This document shows positions 1 to 6,901 of a stretch of 15,064 nt of DNA, one piece after another (position 1 is the first letter of the stretch; each line of letters starts with the position of its first letter). Below the pieces are notes generated by a model that saw only the letters and a program-made list of their open reading frames with translations, was not told the origin of the DNA and did not search any database. This stretch comes from DASUAO01 sp046484625 (lineage in GTDB: Bacteria > Actinomycetota > Acidimicrobiia > IMCC26256 > PALSA-555). The stretch is from NCBI GenBank assembly GCA_046484625.1, contig JAWOIO010000204.1, forward strand, positions 1 to 15,064. The letters run 5' to 3'. A program made the translations under genes and the position numbers.

Positions 1-1053
1 GAAGCCGATCATGAGCGCGGCCGGGAACGGCGACGAGAGTGAGACCGCGAAGATCAGCAGCAGACCGGTGCCCATGATCCCGTAGTCGAACACCGCCTCA
101 CGCTGCAGCCACTTCTGGAACACGAGGAGCAGCACCACCCCGATCGCGGCGCCCATCCCGAGCGCCGTCATCAGCACACCGAAGGTCGCGCTGTCGCCGT
201 TCAACCCCTGCTTGGCGAACGAAGGACCGAGCGGGATCATCGCGCCGGCCCCGATCAGACCGAGTCCGAGCCCGACGATCACACCACGTACCCGCGGGTG
301 CGTCGCGATGAAGTGCAGCCCTTCCTTGATGTCGCGGATCGACTGCGTGAGGTCAATGCGCTGAGGATGCCGCTCGCGATCGTGCGGGATCGGGAGCCGG
401 AAGACGATCAACGCGGAGACGAGGAACGTGCAGGCATCGAGTGCGAGCGCGAGCACCTCCTGGTCGACCCGCAGCGACGCGAGCGCGTCGAAGGTCCCCA
501 GCCACGCCGCGAGCGCCGCCAGCAGCGAGAACGCGATCGACGCGACCGGGAACGTCGCGTACGACGCGACCAGCGACAGGCTGTTCGCGGACGCGAGCTG
601 GGACTGGTCGACGAGATGGGGAACCGACGCGTCCTTGGCGGGTCCCCAGAGGAGCGTGAGGATCTCGAGCCCGAACGAGATCAGCACGAGGCCGAGCAGG
701 TTGTCGACGAACGGGAGCAGGAGGAGGAGGCTCGCCCGCGCGATGTCGCACGAGACCATCACGAGTCGCCGGTCGAACCGGTCGATCACCACCCCGCCGA
801 CGGTCCCCAGGAAGAAGCCCGGCACCACCCGCGCGACCATCACGAGGCTCACCGCCGCGCCCGAGTTGTCCGAGACGCGCGCCGCGATCGCCAGGATCGC
901 GATCAGCCCGATCCAGTCGCCGGTGCTCGAGATGACCTGCGCGAGCCAGAGCCGGAAGTAGGCCTTGGTGCCGAACACCCGCCATGGAGTGGGCGGTACC
1001 GGCGACTCGTCCGGGGTCGCCGGGATGAAGGGTGCCGGCTGGTCCGCGCTCAC
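1..1053 (-). CDS. MFS transporter, 3' end cut by window edge
   Basis: A major facilitator superfamily permease of the inner membrane; the substrate cannot be told. My translation gives 351 residues before the window edge. A 30-residue Pro-rich N-terminus is followed by a series of hydrophobic segments. An MFS-type loop with the FFLGTVGGVVIDRFDRR pattern (G-x-x-x-D-R-F-x-R-R) follows the second helix, and a soluble central loop with HDRERHPQRIDL precedes the second bundle. The overall look is of the MFS_3/enterobactin-exporter-like group, often drug or siderophore exporters, but that is only a family resemblance. The start is taken as GTG at 1053, the first start after an in-frame TAG. No Shine-Dalgarno sequence is visible, and a GTG further in, before FGTKAYF, is possible. 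The gene lies 12 nt after the topA stop in the same reading frame, so it is probably co-transcribed with topA. The last helices lie outside the window. Confidence 0.8.
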   Translation of the reverse strand, partial: MSADQPAPFIPATPDESPVPPTPWRVFGTKAYFRLWLAQVISSTGDWIGLIAILAIAARVSDNSGAAVSLVMVARVVPGFFLGTVGGVVIDRFDRRLVMVSCDIARASLLLLLPFVDNLLGLVLISFGLEILTLLWGPAKDASVPHLVDQSQLASANSLSLVASYATFPVASIAFSLLAALAAWLGTFDALASLRVDQEVLALALDACTFLVSALIVFRLPIPHDRERHPQRIDLTQSIRDIKEGLHFIATHPRVRGVIVGLGLGLIGAGAMIPLGPSFAKQGLNGDSATFGVLMTALGMGAAIGVVLLLVFQKWLQREAVFDYGIMGTGLLLIFAVSLSSPFPAALMIGF

Positions 1054-1065
1054 GACGGAGGAAGG

Positions 1066-3912
1066 CTAGAGCGTTCCCGCTCCGGCGGGATCAGCGGGTC
1101 CCGACCCACCGGACGCGCCGGCAGGCTCCGCATCGCCAGGCGAGGACTGCGCCTCGGCCTGCTCGGCTCGCGCGGTGGCCTTCGCGGCCGACTTCTTCGC
1201 GGCCTTCGCCCGCGCGCTCGTCCCCTTCTTCACCACACGCGTGGTGGTCTTCGGGGCCGACCCCTTGGTCGCGCGCTTCGCCGCCTTCTTCTTCGTGGCC
1301 TTCTTCTTCGTCGCCTTCTTGGCCGGTTTGGTCGCCGGGCCGCGTGCCTCGCGCTCGCGCAGCAGCTCCACCGCTTGATCGAGGTCGATCGACGCCGGGT
1401 CCACCCCGCGCGGGACCGTCGCGTTGATGCTGCCGTCGGTCACGTACGGGCCGAACCGCCCGTCGAGCACGCGCACCGAGGCGCCCGACTCCGGATGCGC
1501 ACCGAGATCGGCGATCGGCGGCTTGGACTGCCGGCCCCGTCGCTTGGGCTGCGCGAACAGCGCTTCCGCCTGCTCCATGGTGACGGAGAACAGCTGTTCC
1601 TCGGCCTCGAGGCTGCGACTGTCGGTCCCCCGCTTGAGGTAGGGGCCGTAGCGACCGTTCTGGGCGGTGACCTCGAGCCCATCGGCGTCGACGCCCACGA
1701 CGCGGGGGAGCGAGAGCAGGCGCAGCGCGTCGTCGAACTCCATCGTGTTGGCGGTCATCCCGGTGAGCAGCGACGCGCGCTTGGGCTTCTCCTTCGAACC
1801 CTCGTCCATCTCTCCGAGCTGCACGAACGGGCCGAACCGTCCGGTGAGCACCATGACCGGCAGTCCGGTCTCCGGGTCCTCGCCGAGCACCCGGGGCCCT
1901 CCGGAACCCTCCTTGATCAGCTCCTCGGCCTTCTCGATCGTGAGCTCGTCGGGGCAGAGGTCGGCGGGCACGGGTGCGCGCTCTTCCTCGCGGTTGACGC
2001 TGGCGCCGTTGTTCCAGACCCGCACCAGGATCTGGCGGCCCTCGGAGTCGTTCCCGATGTGCACCGCGTTCACGACCGCCGGGTCGATGGTGGCGAGGTG
2101 CTCGTCGTCGACCAGCTCCTTGAGGCCCGGGGTGCCGTCGCCGAACCAGAACGCGTGCAGCCACTTCTCTGCCTCGCCCTCGCCGCGTGCGATCGCGTCG
2201 AGCGCCTCTTCCATCGTCGCGGTGAACTCGTAGTCGATCAGCTGTGGGAAGTGGCGTTCGAGGAGCTGCTGCTTCGCGAACGCGGTCCACGACGGGACGA
2301 GTGCACTCCCCTTCTTCCAGACGTAGTCGCGCCGCAGCAGGGTCTCGATGACGGACGCGTACGTCGACGGTCGACCGATGCCGCGCTCCTCGAGCTCTTT
2401 CACCAGTGACGCCTCGGTGTACCGCGCCGGCGGCTGGGTCGTGTGGCCGCTCGGCTCGAGCGCCGTGCAGCGCGCTTCGTCGCCCTCGGAGAGGGGAGGC
2501 AGCAGCGCCTCGCGGTCGTCGAGCTCGGCGTCGGGGTCGTCGGCACCTTCCACGTAGGCACGGAGGTAGCCGGGGAACTCGATCGTGCGACCCGTCGCCT
2601 GGAACGTCACGACCTCGCCCGCGCCGGTCGCCGTCGCGACCAGGCGCGCGGTGACCCGTCGAACGCGTGCGTCGGCCATCTGACACGCGACGGTCCGCTT
2701 CCACACGAGCTCGTACAGGCGACGCTCGTCGCTGGTGTGCAGCTCCGACGCGAGGTCGTCGGGGACCCGCATCTGGTCGCCGGCCGGGCGGATCGCCTCG
2801 TGCGCCTCCTGCGCGTTCTTCACCTTGCCCTTGTAGGCCCGCGGCTCAGCGGGGAGGTAGTCGTCGCCGTAGAGCGCGCGGATCTGGCTGCGCGCGGCCG
2901 TGACCGCCTGCGCCGACAGGTTCGTGCTGTCGGTCCGCATGTAGGTGATGTGACCGTTCTCGTAGAGCTTTTGGGCGATCGACATCGTGCGCGCCGCGCT
3001 GAACCCGAGCTTGCGGGCGGCCTCCTGCTGGATCGTCGAGGTCGTGAACGGCGCGCGGGGCCGCTCCGTGAACGACTTCGTCTCCACCGAGTCGACCCGG
3101 TAGGGGACGTCGCGCACCCGTTCCGCGAGGTCCGAGGCCGCCGCCTCGTCGAGCAGGGCGACGTCGGCCGACTCCTTGAGCTGCCCGGTGGTCGCCTCGA
3201 AGTCCTTCCCCACTGCCAGCCGGCGGCTGTCGACCGCGACCAGCCCGGCCGAGAAGTCCGAGTCGCCCGAGTGGAAGGTGGCCTGGAGGTCCCAGTAGGA
3301 GGCGGCTCGGAACGCCATGCGCTCGCGCTCACGCTCGACGACGAGGCGGGCGGCGACGCTCTGCACCCGGCCCGCCGAGCTCGCGCCACCGGCCCGCCGG
3401 CGGGTGACGAGGGACATCTCGTAGCCGAACAGACGGTCGAGGACCCGACGACCCTGGTAGGCCTCCACCAGCTTCTCGTCGAGCTCGCGGCCCTCCTCGA
3501 ACGCCTGGGCGATGGCCTGGGCCGTGATCTCGTGGAAGACCATCCGCTTCACCGGGACGTCCTTGGGGACCTTGACCGTCTGCAGGATGTGCCACGAGAT
3601 CGCCTCGCCCTCGCGGTCCTCGTCGGTCGCGAGATAGAGCTCGCTGGCGTCCTTCACCGCGTCCTTGATGGCCTTCACGTACTGCTTCTTGTTCTCCGGG
3701 ACGACCCAGACCGGCTCGAAGTGGTCGTTGACGTCCACCCCCAGGCGCCGCACCTCCTTGTCCTTGATCCGGTCGGGGACGGCCTTCGCGCTGCCCGGAA
3801 GGTCCCGGATGTGCCCGTAGCTGGCGATCACGCGCACGTTGTCGCGACCGAGGAAGCCCTCGATCGTCTTCGCCTTGGCTGGTGACTCGACGATCACCAA
3901 TGGCTTGGGCAC
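1066..3912 (-). CDS. topA: DNA topoisomerase I (type IA)
   Basis: Relaxes negatively supercoiled DNA by transient cleavage of one strand. A Toprim domain opens the protein (LVIVESPAKAKTI, catalytic Glu about residue 9; TDEDREGE with Asp 97 and 99), followed by the type IA core with the active-site Tyr in ITYMRTDST (about residue 324). The C-terminal part has three or more topoisomerase C-terminal repeats (GRFGPFVQLG, GRYGPYLKRG, GRFGPYVTDG) and, instead of zinc fingers, a Lys/Ala-rich tail (KKATKKKATKKKAAKRATK), the actinobacterial arrangement. About 948 residues, normal for the phylum. I chose GTG at 3912 because it gives the family-typical start MPKPLVIVES and has GGAAAGG just upstream. A GTG at 3933 would add seven residues but has no ribosome site. 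The MFS gene follows after 12 nt. Confidence 0.96.
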   Translation of the reverse strand: MPKPLVIVESPAKAKTIEGFLGRDNVRVIASYGHIRDLPGSAKAVPDRIKDKEVRRLGVDVNDHFEPVWVVPENKKQYVKAIKDAVKDASELYLATDEDREGEAISWHILQTVKVPKDVPVKRMVFHEITAQAIAQAFEEGRELDEKLVEAYQGRRVLDRLFGYEMSLVTRRRAGGASSAGRVQSVAARLVVERERERMAFRAASYWDLQATFHSGDSDFSAGLVAVDSRRLAVGKDFEATTGQLKESADVALLDEAAASDLAERVRDVPYRVDSVETKSFTERPRAPFTTSTIQQEAARKLGFSAARTMSIAQKLYENGHITYMRTDSTNLSAQAVTAARSQIRALYGDDYLPAEPRAYKGKVKNAQEAHEAIRPAGDQMRVPDDLASELHTSDERRLYELVWKRTVACQMADARVRRVTARLVATATGAGEVVTFQATGRTIEFPGYLRAYVEGADDPDAELDDREALLPPLSEGDEARCTALEPSGHTTQPPARYTEASLVKELEERGIGRPSTYASVIETLLRRDYVWKKGSALVPSWTAFAKQQLLERHFPQLIDYEFTATMEEALDAIARGEGEAEKWLHAFWFGDGTPGLKELVDDEHLATIDPAVVNAVHIGNDSEGRQILVRVWNNGASVNREEERAPVPADLCPDELTIEKAEELIKEGSGGPRVLGEDPETGLPVMVLTGRFGPFVQLGEMDEGSKEKPKRASLLTGMTANTMEFDDALRLLSLPRVVGVDADGLEVTAQNGRYGPYLKRGTDSRSLEAEEQLFSVTMEQAEALFAQPKRRGRQSKPPIADLGAHPESGASVRVLDGRFGPYVTDGSINATVPRGVDPASIDLDQAVELLREREARGPATKPAKKATKKKATKKKAAKRATKGSAPKTTTRVVKKGTSARAKAAKKSAAKATARAEQAEAQSSPGDAEPAGASGGSGPADPAGAGTL

Positions 3913-4076
3913 AGGGACCTTTCCGCGCACCACGTCGTGGGACGCGCCGGAAACCGGCGACTCGCTGGGTCAAGTGTGGTCGGTGCGCTGCGGGGGACCG
4001 CGCATCCCGACCGATGACAGGATCGACACATTCGTGACCTCCGAGTCAAGCCGCGCGCACGGATCTCAATGCGCGT
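3913..4076. other. Non-coding stretch upstream of topA
   Basis: This 164-nt segment holds no supportable gene. On the topA strand there is a TTGACC hexamer (plus-strand bases 3968-3973) that could be a -35 element, but no convincing -10 stands 16-19 nt downstream, so I do not call a promoter. The stretch must contain the topA control region, since the only gene further upstream on that strand, hppA, ends about 490 nt away behind a strong hairpin. The DedA relic on the opposite strand begins right after it. Confidence 0.4.
3945..3959. repeat. Short perfect inverted repeat in topA leader
   Basis: CGCCGG AAA CCGGCG, two 6-bp arms separated by three bases, 33 nt upstream of the preferred topA start. 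It could be a small operator or an RNA hairpin in the topA leader. Such short GC-only repeats are common by chance in this base composition, so no function is claimed. Confidence 0.3.
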
Positions 4077-4354
4077 AAGGACTTCCCGAGCTACACGTTC
4101 GGATCGCGCATCGGCCCGCGGCTGTTCAGCAAGACCGAGCCGAGGATCTTCAAGCAGGAGTACGTCGAGCGGACGAAGGACTGCTTCGAGAAGCACGGGC
4201 CGAAGACCGTCGTCATCGCCCGCTTCGTCCCGATCGTCCGGACCTTTGCGCCCGTGCTCGCGGGCGTCGGCGAGATGCCGCGCAGCACCTTCCTCCGCTA
4301 CAACGTGATCGGGGCGGTCCTCTGCTCGAAGAGATCCTCCACCCGGACGACTGA
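4077..4354 (+). pseudogene. DedA-family membrane protein, decayed fragment
   Basis: The plus-strand frame from 4077 translates to YTFGSRIGPRLFSK, then FKQEYVERT, CFEKHGPKTVVIARFVPIVR and TFAPVLAGVGEMPRSTFLRYNVIGAVL. This is the conserved central part of DedA/VTT-domain proteins (undecaprenyl-phosphate or phospholipid flippases), including the FxRFxPxxR motif and the following GxG segment. The first roughly 80 residues are missing, and no ATG, GTG or TTG opens this frame after the in-frame TGA at 4035. After GAVL near 4323 the family's last membrane helix is absent. Instead, a different frame supplies LEEILHPDD and a TGA at 4352-4354, which looks like the original C-terminus joined by an internal deletion. 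No stop interrupts the surviving core, so decay may be recent. The fragment sits between topA and hppA, opposite to both. DedA identity is firm; the deletion model is inference. Confidence 0.8.
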
Positions 4355-4365
4355 CCGATTGCGCG

Positions 4366-4392
4366 GTCCGGTGGCCGCAGGGGCCCCCGGAC
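4366..4392 (-). terminator. GC-rich hairpin downstream of hppA
   Basis: GTCCGGTGGCC and GGCCCCCGGAC pair over 10 of 11 positions around a five-base loop, starting 7 nt past the hppA stop codon. There is no U-tract on the hppA strand, as is common for actinobacterial hairpin terminators. It probably ends the hppA transcript and separates it from topA. Confidence 0.5.
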
Positions 4393-4399
4393 AGGGGAC

Positions 4400-6757
4400 T
4401 CAGGTCGACGCGGCCACCGTCTCGAGCTCGTCGGCGAACCCGCCACCCTTGCGCTTCGAGAACGCGATCGAGGCGAGCACCACGATCAGCGCCACCCCGG
4501 CGATGGAGAGACGGGCCGCCGTGTCGTCGCGCAGGCTGATCACGGCCGGGAGGATCAGGAGCGAGACCAGGTTCATCACCTTGATCAGCGGGTTCAACGC
4601 CGGACCCGCGGTGTCCTTGAACGGGTCACCGACCGTGTCGCCGATGACGGCAGCCTTGTGCGACTCGCTCCCCTTGCCCCCGAGGTTGCCGTCCTCGATG
4701 TACTTCTTCGCGTTGTCCCACGCACCACCGGAGTTCGACAGGAACACCGCCATGAGCTGACCGGTGAGGATCACGGCCGCGAGGAACCCGCCCAGCGGGA
4801 GGTAGCCGATCCCGAAGCCGACGACGACAGGCATGAGCACCGCGAGGAGCGCGGGTGTGGTGAGCTCGCGGAGCGCGGCTGTGGTGCAGATGTCGATCAC
4901 CTTGCCGTGCTCGGGCTCGTCGATGCCCTCCATGATCTTGCGCTCACGGAACTGACGCCGGACCTCTTCCACCACCTTGCCTGCCGTCCGGCTCACGGCG
5001 CGAATCGCCACGGCGCTGAACATGAAGGCGATCGAGCCTCCAATGAGGAGCCCGACGAACACCTCGGGGTTTGCGACGTTGACCTGCGTCAGGGGGTTGG
5101 TGAAGACCTTGTCGCCCGCGCTCTCGGCGGCGGTGAGCAGCTCATCGCCGATCACCTCGATGTACGAAGCGAACAGCGCAACCGCGGCGACGACGGCGGA
5201 GCCGATCGCGAAGCCCTTGGTGACGGCCTTCGTGGTGTTCCCGACCGCGTCGAGGCTCACCATGATGCGCTCGGCCTCACCACCGAACTCGCCCGACATC
5301 TCGGCGATGCCGGCCGCGTTGTCGGCGACGGGGCCGAAGGTGTCCTCGGACACCACCACACCCGTGGTGGCGAGCATGCCCATGCCCGTGAGGGCGACGA
5401 TGTAGAAGGTGAACGTCAGGTTGCCATCACCGAGGATGATGCCAACGCCGATCGAGACCGAGATCGCGACGATCGACCAGACCGACGACTCGAGCCCGCT
5501 GGAGATCCCCGACAGGATCGTGGTGGCGGGACCGGTGCGGGTGGACTCAGCGATCTCTTGCACCGGCTGCGTCTCGGTGGAGGTGAAGTACTCGGTGAGC
5601 CGGCTCACGACCTGGGCGAGGACCAGACCGATCACGACCGCGAGGAACACCCGCCAGCCGGGACCGAAGCTGCCCCAGCCTGCTTTCGGAGCATCCTGCC
5701 CGACGTAGGCGAACGCGACGATCGCGGTCCCGACGATCGTCAGGATCCCGGCCGTCGCGAAGCCTCGGTTGATCGGCGCCATGGCCGACTTGTCCTTGTC
5801 GGTGGCGCGCACCATGTAGACGCCCACGATCGACGCGAGCACACCGACGGCGCGGGCGGCAACCGGGAAGATCAGTCCGTAGGCGGGGTTGGCGCCGATC
5901 GATTGAAAGGCGGCAACGCCGAGGATGATCGACGCGACGAGCGTGACCTCGTAGCTCTCGAAGAGGTCAGCTGCCATCCCCGCGCAGTCACCGACGTTGT
6001 CTCCGACATTGTCGGCGATCGTGGCCGGGTTGCGAGGGTCGTCCTCGGGGATCCCCTGCTCGACCTTGCCCACGAGATCGGCGCCGACATCGGCCGCCTT
6101 GGTGAAGATCCCGCCGCCGACCCGCATGAAGAGCGCGATCAGCGAACCTCCGAAGCCGAACCCGATGAGGATCGCCGAGGATGTGTTCTGGAACAACATG
6201 ATGATGATCGTGGCGCCCAGCAGCCCGAGACCCACGGTGAACATGCCCGCGACACCACCGGTGCGGAACGCGACCTTGAGCGCGGCCTTGAGGGAACCAC
6301 CACGCGCCGCCGCCGCCGTGCGAACGTTTCCGCGGACCGCGAGGGACATCCCGATGAACCCGGTGAGGGCGGAGAGGAGTGCGCCGGCGACGAACGCGAG
6401 GGTCCGGAAGAGCCCGGACTGGCCGAAGCTGAGGGCACCGGAACCGCCGTCGAACCCGGCGGGCTTGAGCACCTCGGTCGACGTCACGAAGACCAGCGCG
6501 GCGACCGGCACGATGATGAACGCGATCGTCCGGAACTGGCGCCGGAGATAGGCCATCGCGCCTTCCTGGATGGACTTCGCGATGCTGATCATCTTGGGCG
6601 TGCCCTGGTCGGCCGCGAGGACGCTGCGGACGAGGACGAAGCCGACCACCAGAGCGAGCAGGGCAGTGACGACGGAGCCGATCAGGAACGCCCACTCGGT
6701 GTCACCGAGGTTGAACTCCTGGTATCCGCCTTCGGCCGCGAGGACGACGGTTCGCAT
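4400..6757 (-). CDS. hppA: Membrane-bound H+-translocating pyrophosphatase
   Basis: Hydrolyses pyrophosphate and pumps protons across the cytoplasmic membrane. The 785-residue length is typical, with about 16 membrane helices. Catalytic signatures are all visible: DVGADLVGKVE (residues 223-233), the acidic stretch PEDDPRNPATIADNVGDNVGD (from about 237), EDTFGPVADNAAG (about 471), and DTVGDPFKDTAGPALN (about 707). In GNTTKAVTKG, Lys 510 and Thr 513 occupy the positions that distinguish potassium-independent from potassium-dependent enzymes (Ala and Gly or Ala in the latter), so this should be the K+-independent H+ type. ATG at 6757 is preceded by GAAGGAG about 10 nt upstream. It lies 144 nt downstream of the permease gene on the same strand and is followed by a hairpin, so it is probably its own transcription unit. 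Confidence 0.97.
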   Translation of the reverse strand: MRTVVLAAEGGYQEFNLGDTEWAFLIGSVVTALLALVVGFVLVRSVLAADQGTPKMISIAKSIQEGAMAYLRRQFRTIAFIIVPVAALVFVTSTEVLKPAGFDGGSGALSFGQSGLFRTLAFVAGALLSALTGFIGMSLAVRGNVRTAAAARGGSLKAALKVAFRTGGVAGMFTVGLGLLGATIIIMLFQNTSSAILIGFGFGGSLIALFMRVGGGIFTKAADVGADLVGKVEQGIPEDDPRNPATIADNVGDNVGDCAGMAADLFESYEVTLVASIILGVAAFQSIGANPAYGLIFPVAARAVGVLASIVGVYMVRATDKDKSAMAPINRGFATAGILTIVGTAIVAFAYVGQDAPKAGWGSFGPGWRVFLAVVIGLVLAQVVSRLTEYFTSTETQPVQEIAESTRTGPATTILSGISSGLESSVWSIVAISVSIGVGIILGDGNLTFTFYIVALTGMGMLATTGVVVSEDTFGPVADNAAGIAEMSGEFGGEAERIMVSLDAVGNTTKAVTKGFAIGSAVVAAVALFASYIEVIGDELLTAAESAGDKVFTNPLTQVNVANPEVFVGLLIGGSIAFMFSAVAIRAVSRTAGKVVEEVRRQFRERKIMEGIDEPEHGKVIDICTTAALRELTTPALLAVLMPVVVGFGIGYLPLGGFLAAVILTGQLMAVFLSNSGGAWDNAKKYIEDGNLGGKGSESHKAAVIGDTVGDPFKDTAGPALNPLIKVMNLVSLLILPAVISLRDDTAARLSIAGVALIVVLASIAFSKRKGGGFADELETVAAST

Positions 6758-6803
6758 CTGCTGGTAGCTCCTTCTCCCCTGAGGCCCCGATCACGCAGAG
6801 GGT

Positions 6804-6833
6804 CCGCGCCGCCCGAGGAAGTGGGCGGAGCGG
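6804..6833 (-). terminator. Hairpin between KimA-like gene and hppA
   Basis: CCGC-g-CCGCCC pairs with GGGCGG-a-GCGG, ten base pairs with one mismatch and an eight-base loop. It lies about 70 nt after the permease stop and about 46 nt before the hppA start on the same strand. It may terminate the permease transcript or form a leader structure of hppA. No U-tract follows, so the role is uncertain. Confidence 0.35.
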
Positions 6834-6901
6834 CACGTCGCGATGCTGGGCCGGAACGGGACGCACGCTAGCCCGTGGCCCTCAATCCATGCCGATCCGG
6901 G

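Noticed and set aside
1270..1330. Repetitive plus-strand run resembling a short tandem repeat
   Set aside because: It is the codon-level repeat of the Lys/Ala-rich TopA tail, a normal feature of actinobacterial TopA.
298..2409. A 703-codon open frame on the plus strand opposite the MFS gene and topA
   Set aside because: Composition is Arg/Gly/Asp/Glu-rich with no domain, and it lies wholly antisense to two recognised genes; long antisense frames are expected at this GC content.
2443..3885. A 480-codon plus-strand frame opposite the topA 5' half
   Set aside because: Antisense shadow of topA's conserved core, without recognisable motifs or ribosome site.
3934..4076. TTGACC as a topA -35 promoter element
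   Set aside because: No acceptable -10 hexamer stands at 16-19 nt, so the hexamer alone is not enough.
4658..6871. A 737-codon plus-strand frame opposite hppA
   Set aside because: Asp/Glu/Arg/His-rich translation typical of the complement of a membrane protein gene; hppA on the other strand is certain.
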